16,097 nt of DNA from Puniceicoccales bacterium (GCA_031273725.1 JAISRG010000058.1:1-16097), one strand, 5' to 3'; counted from the first letter of the stretch, positions 6,646-15,118 are shown. Notes: a model not told the origin generated them from the letters alone. Numbers and translations: made by a program.

Positions 6646-8505
6646 ATGCGAACAATTACACATTTTCACAGATTGAGGAACAGTCGCATAAAAATATTTT
6701 ATGTAATAGCTGCGATAGCGCTTATTTACCTGACCTGTGGGCTTTTCTATCGGCAGATTATTCAACATAGATATTTCCAGCAAAAGGAAAATCGTCAGAA
6801 TTCGCGCCGAATAGTCATACCTGGCATGCGTGGAAATATCTACGATAGAAATGGCACGTTACTGGCTGGACATAGGAGTATTTTTTCCATAAATCTATAT
6901 TTGCATGAACTAAACGATGAATTTAGAAAGGAATACCTGCAACGCGCAAATGTTTTGCGCCAAAATAATATTAAATTTAACGCAAAGGAATTGCGCCGCA
7001 ATATTAGGGTCGATGTTGTTAAAAAACACCTAGATGCCATCAATGAAACTGTGGGATCGAACTACGCAATTTCCAGCGGTGCCATAGAAAAACACTTGGC
7101 TCAAAAGTTTTTGCTGCCCATGAAGGTTGCCAGCAATATTTCCCAAGAGGACTATGAGAGATTAATGTATGTCCTACCGAAAAATTCTCCCGTGCAGCTG
7201 TCCATAGACGAGGCAAGATATTACCCATACGAAAATCTTGCCTGCCACGTCATTGGGTATGTGGCGATGGGTGAAAATCATGGCCAACCATCAAATGAAA
7301 AGATTAAAACATTTACTACCAAGTGCCAAATGGGGAAATCGGGGATTGAACTGGAAGCGGACAGTGTTCTCCGTGGGGTCCACGGCTATGAATTGTGGCA
7401 GATTGATACCCTTGGGACGGCGAGGACACTGCTAAAGTCTGAAGACCCCAAACATGGCAGTTCCATACGGCTTAGCATCGATAAAAATCTACAGGATATG
7501 GTCGAACAGGCTCTCGGAAATAATAGGGGCTGTGTGATTGTGATGAACGTGCGCAATGGTGAAATTCTGGCAATGGCCAGCAAACCATCCTACGATATAA
7601 ATCTGTGGATTCCGAAAATTTCCAGTGAAGCCTATGCCCAAATAACCTCGGAGGGTGGCTGGCTAAATTTGGCGACCCAGGGAAAATTTCCCCTTGGTTC
7701 CGTGTTCAAATTAGTTTCCTCCATCGCATTTTTACAATCTGGGGAGGTGCTAAGAACGGATTCTGTCTTTTGCACAGGAGTAACGGAGGTCGGCGGTAGA
7801 AAATTTACCTGTAAAAATCACACGAGTAACATCGACATAACCTTTGGGGATGCCATCGCAAGAAGCTGCAACACTTTTTTCTATGAAAATGCCAAGAAAG
7901 TAAAAAAAGATAGACTAATCAAAACGGCCCAGGAACTAGGTTTTTCCGAAAAAACAGGAATCGAATTACCCTATGAAGGCAACGGTTTCGTTCCAACCGA
8001 GGCATGGAAAAAATCCCGAGGATTTGGGAGTTGGGTCGTTGGTGACACTATCAATTTATCAATAGGCCAGGGATATTTGCTTGTTACTCCACTGGAAGTT
8101 TGCTGTTTTACTTCTTCAATTGCAGCAAATAGATTGCGGACAAAGCCAACCATCTTTTTCAATGGCAACTGTGGAAATTTGCCAAATGAGCCATCCCTTG
8201 GTCTAGATGAGCCGGACTACAACTTCCTAATTGATGCAATGGTTGAGGTCGTAGAAAATCGATCGGGCAGACATGCCAAGGTAGAAAATTTGAAAATTGC
8301 AGGAAAAACTGGAACGGCACAGTTTTTCGACCACGGAGACAAAAGGAATTTGGCATGGTTTACCTGTTTTGCCCCCGTTGGTGATCCTGAAATCGCCATT
8401 ACAGTCATGGTCCAAGAAAAAAGCAAATATGACTCCTACTGGGGAGGTACAAATGCCGCCCCAATAGCAAAAAAGATTATTTCAAAATATTTTATGGAGA
8501 GATAA
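6646..8505 (+). CDS. mrdA: Penicillin-binding protein 2, peptidoglycan transpeptidase
   Basis: PBP2 is the monofunctional class B transpeptidase that cross-links peptidoglycan during side-wall growth, anchored in the inner membrane with its catalytic domain outside. In 619 residues there is one N-terminal membrane segment (about 17-38), the pedestal opening RGNIYDRNG (62-70), and the transpeptidase domain with SVFK (catalytic Ser352, 352-355), SCN (407-409) and KTG (554-556). This matches PBP2 in length and order. PBP3/FtsI is the alternative, but the long pedestal and the PGMRGNIYDRNG pattern favour PBP2. Its usual partner rodA is not in the window. The start has AGGG only two bases upstream, an awkward Shine-Dalgarno position. 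The stop overlaps a 34-codon ORF as TAATG. Confidence 0.9.
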   Translation: MRTITHFHRLRNSRIKIFYVIAAIALIYLTCGLFYRQIIQHRYFQQKENRQNSRRIVIPGMRGNIYDRNGTLLAGHRSIFSINLYLHELNDEFRKEYLQRANVLRQNNIKFNAKELRRNIRVDVVKKHLDAINETVGSNYAISSGAIEKHLAQKFLLPMKVASNISQEDYERLMYVLPKNSPVQLSIDEARYYPYENLACHVIGYVAMGENHGQPSNEKIKTFTTKCQMGKSGIELEADSVLRGVHGYELWQIDTLGTARTLLKSEDPKHGSSIRLSIDKNLQDMVEQALGNNRGCVIVMNVRNGEILAMASKPSYDINLWIPKISSEAYAQITSEGGWLNLATQGKFPLGSVFKLVSSIAFLQSGEVLRTDSVFCTGVTEVGGRKFTCKNHTSNIDITFGDAIARSCNTFFYENAKKVKKDRLIKTAQELGFSEKTGIELPYEGNGFVPTEAWKKSRGFGSWVVGDTINLSIGQGYLLVTPLEVCCFTSSIAANRLRTKPTIFFNGNCGNLPNEPSLGLDEPDYNFLIDAMVEVVENRSGRHAKVENLKIAGKTGTAQFFDHGDKRNLAWFTCFAPVGDPEIAITVMVQEKSKYDSYWGGTNAAPIAKKIISKYFMER

Positions 8506-8609
8506 TGTTCTCTTTGGATGTTGGTTTCCGAATGTCATTTCTAGAGGCTACCCTCATCAGAAACCATCAAAACATATTTGGATTTTGTCACTTTTTAGTT
8601 GCGATTTAA
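8505..8609 (+). CDS. Possible 34-residue small ORF coupled to mrdA
   Basis: An ATG at 8505-8507 overlaps the mrdA stop (TAATG). The frame then stays open for 34 codons and ends with TAA at 8607-8609, filling most of the mrdA-rplY spacer. GGAGA at 8496-8500 lies four bases before the ATG, which is more Shine-Dalgarno support than most genes here have. The peptide starts MFSLDVGF and ends with a mainly hydrophobic stretch, FGFCHFLVAI. I recognise no family, and it is not a recognisable RodA N-terminus. It may be chance. Confidence 0.25.
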   Translation: MFSLDVGFRMSFLEATLIRNHQNIFGFCHFLVAI

Positions 8610-8615
8610 GATAAT
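8585..8615 (+). promoter_or_regulatory. Possible promoter for the rplY-bamA gene run
   Basis: TTGTCA (8585-8590, five of six to the -35 consensus) is followed by TAAGAT at a 16-base spacing (8607-8612) or by GATAAT (8610-8615, five of six) at 19 bases. Transcription would begin 15-25 bases before the rplY ATG at 8639. The overlapping -10 candidates and non-ideal spacing keep this tentative. Confidence 0.35.
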
Positions 8616-8638
8616 GGCCATTAAGTAGTGGCAGTTTT

Positions 8639-9271
8639 ATGAAACATTTGAAGTTGTTAGTGGCCAAAAGGGATGAGTTTGGTCGTGGTTCCATGAAAAG
8701 GTTGCGTGCGTCCGGAAAAGTTCCTGCCGTTGTGTATGGGCACTCGGGAACGACGGCATTGGTGGTCGACGAAAAAGAATTAAAAACGCTTTTAAAAGAA
8801 AAGGGACATTCCGCATCTTTGGTAAATATTGAGATAAAGGGAGGTACCGTACATCTATCGGATATTGCTGCCATTCAGAGAGATCCGGTGACTGACAAGT
8901 TTCTTCACGTAGATTTCCATGAGGTTTCGCAGTCTGAAAAGATGACAACCGTTGTTCCACTTGAGTTTTTCGGAGAAGCCATCGGTGTAAAGCAGAATGG
9001 TGGCGTTTTAGACATTGTTCGCCATGAGGTCACCGTAAAGTGTCTACCTTCCGACCTTCCTTCGTCCATACGCGTGGATGTAAGCGGTTTGGACATTGGG
9101 ACCATCGTACACTTGAGCGACCTTATTGTCCCGGGCGGCGTTGAATTAGTCGGAGACCATGCTTCGCCAATTGTTTCATGCAATTCCATTGCTGCTGAAG
9201 AGAAAGCCAAGGAAGCTGTACCAGCGGAAACAACGGCTGCCGAAGCTGTCGCACCAAAAACGGAACAGTAG
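8639..9271 (+). CDS. rplY: Large ribosomal subunit protein bL25, CTC/TL5 type
   Basis: bL25 binds 5S rRNA in the 50S subunit. The 210-residue protein is the long CTC/TL5 form. An N-terminal L25 domain (about 1-93) has GRGSMKRLRASGKVPAVVYG (15-34) and the characteristic RDPVTDKFLHVDF (81-93). A C-terminal beta domain (about 98-182) follows. The tail (185-210) is a low-complexity run of Ala, Glu, Lys and Thr, common in this protein class. It is the first gene of the tight run rplY-pth-rpsF-ssb-rplI-dnaB-bamA, and pth starts six bases after its stop. The ATG has no Shine-Dalgarno sequence. Confidence 0.95.
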   Translation: MKHLKLLVAKRDEFGRGSMKRLRASGKVPAVVYGHSGTTALVVDEKELKTLLKEKGHSASLVNIEIKGGTVHLSDIAAIQRDPVTDKFLHVDFHEVSQSEKMTTVVPLEFFGEAIGVKQNGGVLDIVRHEVTVKCLPSDLPSSIRVDVSGLDIGTIVHLSDLIVPGGVELVGDHASPIVSCNSIAAEEKAKEAVPAETTAAEAVAPKTEQ

Positions 9272-9277
9272 AAAATT

Positions 9278-9859
9278 ATGGCTAACAGCCTAATAATTGG
9301 GCTGGGAAATCCAGGGACAGAGTATGATTTGACTCGACACAATGTGGGGTTTCTAGTCGTTGATGCTTTTGCGAATGAAAAAGGATTGCGCTGGACTTTG
9401 AATAAAAAGCATAAGGCTCATACGACCAAATTTTCCAAGGATGATGAGCTGGTAATTTTGGCCAAGCCGACGACATACATGAACGAAAGTGGGACCGCTG
9501 TTCTAAAATTGTGTAGCTATTATAAAATCCCCGCCACAAGGGTCATAGTTATCTACGATGACATAGCATTTCCCGTTGGAGATTTCAAAATTCATGGCAG
9601 AGAAGGGACGGGAGGGCATAACGGCGTCGGCGATATTTTATCAAAAATTGGTGGAGGTTTTACGCGATATAGGGTTGGAATCGGAGAAAAGCTTCATCCG
9701 CAGATGGACCTCAAAGATCATGTCTTGAGCAAATTCTCAGCCGATGAAGTGCAAATTTTAAAAGACACAATGCCAAAAATATTGGAATATTTGCAGCTAC
9801 TGCTTGACAAAGGACTCGAACATACCATGAATCTAGCAAATCGAAAAGATTTTATATGA
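9278..9859 (+). CDS. pth: Peptidyl-tRNA hydrolase
   Basis: Pth frees tRNA by hydrolysing the ester bond of peptidyl-tRNAs that drop off the ribosome. The 193 residues match the bacterial family. GLGNPG (8-13) opens the fold, catalytic His21 lies in TRHNVGF, KPTTYMNESG (63-72) holds Asn69, YDD (93-95) supplies the Asp that supports the His, and GGHNG (112-116) with Asn115 completes the site. All key residues are present. Its stop overlaps the rpsF start as ATGA, so the two are probably translationally coupled. The pairing of rplY with pth is common across bacteria. Confidence 0.96.
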   Translation: MANSLIIGLGNPGTEYDLTRHNVGFLVVDAFANEKGLRWTLNKKHKAHTTKFSKDDELVILAKPTTYMNESGTAVLKLCSYYKIPATRVIVIYDDIAFPVGDFKIHGREGTGGHNGVGDILSKIGGGFTRYRVGIGEKLHPQMDLKDHVLSKFSADEVQILKDTMPKILEYLQLLLDKGLEHTMNLANRKDFI

Positions 9860-10152
9860 GTGATATAAGAAAATATGCTGCAAGTTTTATATTGGACATG
9901 CGTGGGTGCATGGACTCGGTCGATACGCTTGTGGAACAGTTATCGAAAATGATAGCTGATTTCGGAGGAAAAATTGCAGCGGTTGAAAATTTGGGACAGA
10001 AAAATTTTGAACGGGTAGTCAATAAAAGTTTTACAAGCGGAATATACGTACAATTCTTGTTCGAAGGAGCGCCTTCCATAGTTGAAGGAATAAAATCGAA
10101 ACTTAAGCTGGATAAAACTATAAATAGGATTTTAATAGAATCCATAAAATAA
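9856..10152 (+). CDS. rpsF: Small ribosomal subunit protein bS6
   Basis: bS6 sits on the platform of the 30S subunit and normally pairs with bS18. The 98 residues show the ferredoxin-like S6 pattern: a first strand (YAASFILDMRG), a long helix, a GGKIAAVENLG strand, and the YVQFLFEGAP strand. The sequence is divergent in the middle, so the call leans partly on position between pth and ssb. The ATG overlaps the pth stop by four bases. The gene for its partner bS18 (rpsR), often found two genes downstream, is not here. Confidence 0.9.
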   Translation: MSDIRKYAASFILDMRGCMDSVDTLVEQLSKMIADFGGKIAAVENLGQKNFERVVNKSFTSGIYVQFLFEGAPSIVEGIKSKLKLDKTINRILIESIK

Positions 10153-10162
10153 TTTTTCAATT

Positions 10163-10651
10163 ATGGCCTCTTTTAATAAAGTAATTTTAATGGGTAATCT
10201 TACCCGTGATCCCGAGTTGCGAGTAACACAACAAGGATCTTCGATTTGCAAGTTTGCGGTAGCCGTCAGTCGACAGGCAAAGCAGGCAGATGGAACCCTG
10301 AAGGAGGAAACAACATTCGTCGATGTTGATGCATTTGGAAAACAGGCCGAAGTCATCGGCAAATACCTCACTAAAGGGCGTCCGATTCTCATCGAAGGTC
10401 GACTAAGGTTGGATCAATGGGAAACCCAATCCGGAGAAAAACGTAGTAAACTCGGCGTGGTATTGGAAAGTTTTCAGTTCGTTGGATCGCGTGCCGATGC
10501 CGAAGAAAGTGGTGCCGTGCCGCCACAAAATGTTTCAGAGTCTAACCAAGAACCAGTCGGCCAATTGGTGGAAGATTTATCACAAAGTAAAACAGCGAAA
10601 AGCAAACCAACATACACCGATGTACAATTGGATGAAGATGTTCCATTTTGA
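10163..10651 (+). CDS. ssb: Single-stranded DNA-binding protein
   Basis: SSB coats exposed single-stranded DNA in replication, repair and recombination. In 162 residues the OB fold covers about 1-112, opening FNKVILMGNLTRDPELR, with GRLRLDQWE further on. A polar linker rich in Gln, Ser and Glu (about 113-150) follows. The protein ends DEDVPF, the acidic tip that recruits replication proteins (usually DDDIPF). It starts ten bases after rpsF without a Shine-Dalgarno sequence and lies 13 bases before rplI. An ssb gene inside the S6 ribosomal operon is a common arrangement. Confidence 0.97.
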   Translation: MASFNKVILMGNLTRDPELRVTQQGSSICKFAVAVSRQAKQADGTLKEETTFVDVDAFGKQAEVIGKYLTKGRPILIEGRLRLDQWETQSGEKRSKLGVVLESFQFVGSRADAEESGAVPPQNVSESNQEPVGQLVEDLSQSKTAKSKPTYTDVQLDEDVPF

Positions 10652-10664
10652 GGAGTAAAAATTT

Positions 10665-11129
10665 ATGGCAATGACTGAAGTATTATTATTAAAACACGCA
10701 AAATCCCTTGGAGCAGAAGGTGACCAGGTCAGGGTTAAAGCTGGGTATGCCCGAAATTTTCTTTTTCCAAATGAAATAGCAATACTGCTGACGAAAGCCA
10801 ACAAGAAGCAGATAGAAGCCCTGCAAAAAGCCAAGGCAAAACGCGAAAAGTTAGACCTTGAGCAAGCCCAGGCATTATTGGAAAAGCTTTCCGATGTATC
10901 GTTGGCCATTGTGGTTAAAACCAGCGAAAATGGTAAAATGTTCGGAGCTGTGACCGCCAAGGAAATCTCTGGCCATCTTGAACAAAAAGGTCTGGAGATA
11001 GATAGGAAAAAAATACATCTCGATTCTCCAATAAAAGAAGTTGGCCGCCACAAAGTATCGATTAAGTTACACGACACGATATCATTTGATTTATACTTTG
11101 ATGTTGTATCCGAAAATCCTATAAATTGA
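10665..11129 (+). CDS. rplI: Large ribosomal subunit protein bL9
   Basis: bL9 binds 23S rRNA with its N-terminal domain and extends away from the 50S subunit. The 154 residues show the N-terminal signature EVLLLKHAKSLGAEGDQV and GYARNFLFP (residues 5-36), a long connecting helix rich in Lys, Gln and Glu (about 45-75), and a C-terminal domain with SENGKMFGAVT. GGAG right after the ssb stop lies nine bases before the ATG at 10665 and supports that start over the in-frame ATG at 10671. The stop codon overlaps a 20-codon ORF (TGATG) that leads into dnaB. Confidence 0.95.
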   Translation: MAMTEVLLLKHAKSLGAEGDQVRVKAGYARNFLFPNEIAILLTKANKKQIEALQKAKAKREKLDLEQAQALLEKLSDVSLAIVVKTSENGKMFGAVTAKEISGHLEQKGLEIDRKKIHLDSPIKEVGRHKVSIKLHDTISFDLYFDVVSENPIN

Positions 11130-11191
11130 TGGAGGTTTGTGTCGTTTTCGAGGGTGGAGCTCACATATTCGGAAATGACCAATGGCTATGA
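11129..11191 (+). CDS. Possible 20-residue coupling ORF between rplI and dnaB
   Basis: An ATG at 11129-11131 shares one base with the rplI stop (TGATG). The frame is open for 20 codons and stops with TGA at 11189-11191, which overlaps the second in-frame ATG of dnaB (11188) as ATGA. The ORF thus exactly bridges the only sizeable gap inside the gene run, with stop/start overlaps at both ends. The peptide starts MEVCVVFEGG and matches nothing I know. It could pass ribosomes from rplI to dnaB, or be chance. Confidence 0.3.
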   Translation: MEVCVVFEGGAHIFGNDQWL

Positions 11192-12606
11192 ATTTTAGTA
11201 GAAAAGCTAAAAAGCCCGAAGATTCCGTTGTTTGCGAGCATTTTACTGGTCGCACGCAACCGCATAGCATTGATTTTGAGCAAGCATTGCTAGCTTGTTG
11301 CATAATAGAGGGAGGGCAAGATAGCATAACTTTTAGCCTACAAAGCAAAATTTCCGCCGATTCATTCTATCTACCCGCCCACAAAATATTGTGGGAAGCC
11401 ATACTTAGTATCTACGAATATGGAACTCCCGTCAATGAAATTTTCCTCGCAGACCGTTTGAAATCTGCGGGAAAGCTGGAATCCATCGGCGGCATAGATT
11501 TTATCAATAAAATTTGCGACCGGATAGATACTCCGGCCCACATCGTGCATTACGTAAAACGCGTACGTGATCTGGAACTTACCAGGCGTGTGATAACGGC
11601 CTCGGTAATTAACATTGAGCGTGCCTATGGCGAAACGGATGAGCTTAATGACTTCATAGAAAAGGCAGAAAATGAAATATTTGCCATAAGCTCAGACCGC
11701 ATCTCCGACTGTGCCGTCCCGATAAAAAAATCCATCGACTCAGCGGTTAATACGATTCAGCTGATGCTACACCACCGAGGGGAACTGACGGGTTTACCAT
11801 CGGGGTTCACAGATTTGGACAGGATGACATTTGGATTTAGACCCAGCGAAATGATCGTGATAGCTGCTCGGCCTTCCATGGGAAAAACCAGTCTAGCGAT
11901 GAATATTGCCGAGAATGTCATTGTTCCGAAAAAGGGACGTTCTCCAAGGGGAGTTCTATTTTTTAGCCTGGAAATGAGTTCTGAACAATTGGCTCTGCGC
12001 ATGTTGTGTGGTCGAGCAGGAATAAATATGACCAAATTACACGATGGATTTATTCCGAAGAACGCAAGCGAATCTCTGTTGGGAGTGGCCAAAGAATTAC
12101 AAGCGGCTCCGCTGTGGATAGACGAGTCGACAAATTTGACCATTTTAGAAATGCGTGCCAAGGCACGTAGGATGCACAGCAAGGAACACATTGATTTGAT
12201 CGTGATTGACTATCTGCAACTCATTAACGGTGATAGCAGGGTACCACGGGAGCAACAAATTTCTGAAATTTCGCGTGGAATAAAAGCTATGGCGAAGGAA
12301 TTAAAAATTCCAGTGATAGTTCTAAGCCAGCTAAATCGGGACTCGGAAAAGGAAAGGCGCCAGCCCAAGTTATCGGACCTTCGAGAATCTGGAGCGATTG
12401 AACAGGATGCTGATGTAGTATTAATACTAACCAAACAGATAAGTGCTTCGGATAAAGATGCCGACAATGATTTCGATGGAGATACTGTTGTTCGTGACTT
12501 AGTAGTTGCAAAACATCGAAATGGTCCTATTGGTGTTGTGCAATTGGTGTTTGTACGAAACTTAACTAGATTTGAGAATTACGTAGATGAAAATATTTGT
12601 GAATAA
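11182..12606 (+). CDS. dnaB: Replicative DNA helicase DnaB
   Basis: DnaB is the hexameric helicase that unwinds the replication fork and recruits primase. The 474 residues are of normal length. The N-terminal helical domain is at about 28-130, a linker follows to about 180, and the RecA-like motor has Walker A ARPSMGKTS (229-237), Walker B LIVIDYLQL (339-347), SQLNR (382-386), DLRESGAIEQDAD (399-411) and KHRNGP (444-449). No intein is present. The start is ATG 11182 or ATG 11188; the latter overlaps the stop of the preceding small ORF. No Shine-Dalgarno sequence is close, though GGAGG occurs at 11131-11135. The 3' end overlaps bamA by 20 bases. Confidence 0.97.
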   Translation: MAMNFSRKAKKPEDSVVCEHFTGRTQPHSIDFEQALLACCIIEGGQDSITFSLQSKISADSFYLPAHKILWEAILSIYEYGTPVNEIFLADRLKSAGKLESIGGIDFINKICDRIDTPAHIVHYVKRVRDLELTRRVITASVINIERAYGETDELNDFIEKAENEIFAISSDRISDCAVPIKKSIDSAVNTIQLMLHHRGELTGLPSGFTDLDRMTFGFRPSEMIVIAARPSMGKTSLAMNIAENVIVPKKGRSPRGVLFFSLEMSSEQLALRMLCGRAGINMTKLHDGFIPKNASESLLGVAKELQAAPLWIDESTNLTILEMRAKARRMHSKEHIDLIVIDYLQLINGDSRVPREQQISEISRGIKAMAKELKIPVIVLSQLNRDSEKERRQPKLSDLRESGAIEQDADVVLILTKQISASDKDADNDFDGDTVVRDLVVAKHRNGPIGVVQLVFVRNLTRFENYVDENICE

Positions 12607-14959
12607 AAGTGCCGCCATGGTTGGAAAAACATTGCTAGTCGTGTCAATTTATTTGATGGCGCTAGGGCCATGTCAAAAAATGTTTTCCGAAGACACGGAG
12701 GGATCCGACATTGTTAAAAGCATAGAGTATAGGAGTACGGGGCCCGAATTAAATGTCAGTCGAGACATCCTTGAATCGCACGTACTCTTAAAAGAAGGAA
12801 AAGAATTTTCGCCATTTCTGGCAGATGCTTCCTTGAAATCGTTATATGCAAGTGGAAAGTTTGAACACGTGTCAGTCAAGGTTGATGAAATTAATGGAAC
12901 CAGCGACTGTAATGTAATATTTTCGCTAACTCCCAAGGTTCAAGTTAAATCGATTAAATTCGTAGGGAATAAAAAGTTTAAACCCGGAGCCTTGCTAAAA
13001 AAAATATCAACCAAATCCGGAGCAGGGCTGTCTAGGGGGACTTTGAAGTTGGATGCGGAAGCACTGATAAAGTTTTACAATGATAGGGGTTATCCCTATG
13101 CCAGCGTCTCCTATGACGTTGTCAATACAAGTGATACCCAGGTAAAGGTAATATTCGACATCGACGAAGGTCAAAAATTTCGCATTGGAAAAATTAAATT
13201 CATTGGCAATGACGTTGTGAAAGAGTCCGAACTTTTGAAAGCAATGCGTACCAAAAAATGGACACTGCTTTCTATTTTTAAGAAAACAGGGGTGTATCGT
13301 CCCGATGACTTTAATGCTGACCTTGAAATAATTAAAACAGTTTTTCGTAACCACGGCTACCTGGATGTTGAGATTGACGAGGAAGGCATTACCTATGAAA
13401 ACATCCGAAAGAATAGTTTAATCATATCCATCCCCATACGCCCTGGCCAAATGTATTATGTGGGAAGCGTAGCAATAGGAGGAAACACCCTATACAAAAC
13501 CGAAGAAATAGAAGAAATTCTTTTCATTCGATCCACAGATGTGTTTTCTCCTGCCAAAATTGATGCTGCCTGTGAAAGAGTCATCGATCTCTATGGTCAA
13601 TCTGGGTATATTAACACGAATATTCAAATAAACAAAAAGGCAAATTTGGAGTCCAATAGGATAGATCTTGAGTTTTTAATCAATGAGTCCGAAAAGTGTT
13701 TTGTCGATGAAGTTGAAATTCGTGGAAATTCTAAGACTAAAAATAAAGTAATTTTGCGTGAATTAACATTGGCCCCCGGCGACCCATTTGATACCGTGAG
13801 AATGAAGAATAGCAGATCGAGGCTAATAAATACGGGATATTTTTCTTCGGTGGATGTTTCTCCGATTAATACTAAAGTGCCAGAAAGAAAAGACATTCGC
13901 ATAGATGTAAAGGAGGCCGATACTGGCAAAGTTGGGCTTGGTGGAGGAATTAGCACTGGAGGAGAAATAGTCGGATTCGTAGAATTTAGTCAGAGGAATT
14001 TTGATATCAACAGTAAAAACAAGCTATTCCAGGGTGGCGGCCAAAAATTCCGTTCGCGCTTTCAAATTGGAAAACACACGATGGCAGTGGATCTCAATTT
14101 TGAAGAACCATGGTGGTATGACCGCGAGCTTGCCATAGGAACAAATTTATTTTGCCATAAAACTTCCTACGATCGGAAATTGCAAAACTATGCGGGAGCA
14201 GATTACAGCCAAGATCGCATTGGGGGCGAAGTATATTTGCGGAAGCGTATTTTTGAACTCTGGGAAGGGAGATTGGCCTATAGTTTGGAATCCATTAGAA
14301 TTTATAGTATTTCTAGTGGTGCCCCTAAAACATTCTTCGATAGGGAAGGACGTACCAATATTTCCAAGGCAACATTTTCTCTGGAGCGTGATACCCGCAA
14401 CAACTTTATATACCCTACGACAGGCTCCAGGGTCGGTGTTACCACGGAGCTTGCCGGAGGACCATTTTTGGGACAAGCAAAATATGTAAAACTTTATACC
14501 TATGGGATAAAACACTGGTTGGTTTGTGACACTGCCCAACAGGTATTTTCAATAATCGGACAAACTGGCACGATAGCTCCCTATGGTGGACACACGACAC
14601 CGTTTTTCGACCGGTTTTATTTGGGAGGCCAAAATTTCATGAAAGGATTTAAAGGTCATGATATCGGTCCTAAAGAAAATGGCACTGGCATTGGAGGTAA
14701 CACATTTGCCTATGGAGCCCTCGAATATTGTTTTAAGATCATGGACCCAGTCAGATTTTACCTGTTTGCTGAAGTCGGCTTTGTTAACCAAAAGGAATGG
14801 AGTTTTTCTACAAAAAATTATGATACTGACATTGGATTTGGATTGAAAATATCCATCATGGGAATTCCGCTGAGGCTTGATTTTGGATTTCCTCTTCGTG
14901 GAGAAGGAGATAATAAACACGGTATGCAGTTTAACTATTCCTTCGGAACAGTATTCTAG
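12587..14959 (+). CDS. bamA: Outer membrane protein assembly factor BamA (Omp85)
   Basis: BamA inserts beta-barrel proteins into the outer membrane. The 790 residues contain a signal sequence (basic residues to Lys14, hydrophobic core about 15-26, likely cleavage near 29-34), five POTRA domains (about 43-115, 118-195, 198-285, 288-368 and 371-443) and a barrel from about 450 to the C-terminus. The last residue is Phe, as in the barrel end signal. The loop-6 motif, usually VRGF, reads MKGF (685-688), so Lys replaces the conserved Arg. The ATG at 12587 lies inside dnaB. ATG 12617 (Met11) is an alternative that still keeps a signal sequence. No skp or lpxD follows; a decayed insertion sequence does. 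Confidence 0.94.
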   Translation: MKIFVNKSAAMVGKTLLVVSIYLMALGPCQKMFSEDTEGSDIVKSIEYRSTGPELNVSRDILESHVLLKEGKEFSPFLADASLKSLYASGKFEHVSVKVDEINGTSDCNVIFSLTPKVQVKSIKFVGNKKFKPGALLKKISTKSGAGLSRGTLKLDAEALIKFYNDRGYPYASVSYDVVNTSDTQVKVIFDIDEGQKFRIGKIKFIGNDVVKESELLKAMRTKKWTLLSIFKKTGVYRPDDFNADLEIIKTVFRNHGYLDVEIDEEGITYENIRKNSLIISIPIRPGQMYYVGSVAIGGNTLYKTEEIEEILFIRSTDVFSPAKIDAACERVIDLYGQSGYINTNIQINKKANLESNRIDLEFLINESEKCFVDEVEIRGNSKTKNKVILRELTLAPGDPFDTVRMKNSRSRLINTGYFSSVDVSPINTKVPERKDIRIDVKEADTGKVGLGGGISTGGEIVGFVEFSQRNFDINSKNKLFQGGGQKFRSRFQIGKHTMAVDLNFEEPWWYDRELAIGTNLFCHKTSYDRKLQNYAGADYSQDRIGGEVYLRKRIFELWEGRLAYSLESIRIYSISSGAPKTFFDREGRTNISKATFSLERDTRNNFIYPTTGSRVGVTTELAGGPFLGQAKYVKLYTYGIKHWLVCDTAQQVFSIIGQTGTIAPYGGHTTPFFDRFYLGGQNFMKGFKGHDIGPKENGTGIGGNTFAYGALEYCFKIMDPVRFYLFAEVGFVNQKEWSFSTKNYDTDIGFGLKISIMGIPLRLDFGFPLRGEGDNKHGMQFNYSFGTVF

Positions 14960-15118
14960 CGGACAATTATACTGCACCATTCTGCATTAATTTATGTAGC
15001 TTGGACAGAGATATGGTGTACTATAGCGAACACGTTCTTGCCATTTTTTTCTTTTGATTTCCTTCATATCTTTTCTTTGGGCCAAGGTAATGTTTTTCTA
15101 TAGTGGAATAGGAAAGCA

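Noticed and set aside
11139..11198. Alternative leader ORF from GTG 11139 (19 codons)
   Set aside because: GGAGG at 11131-11135 is only three bases from this GTG, too close for good initiation, and the frame lacks the double stop/start overlap seen for the ORF at 11129-11191.
12587..12700. Lipoprotein signal at Cys29 of BamA
   Set aside because: The residues before Cys (ALGP) do not fit a lipobox because Pro is at -1, and BamA is not a lipoprotein. Ordinary signal cleavage is more likely.
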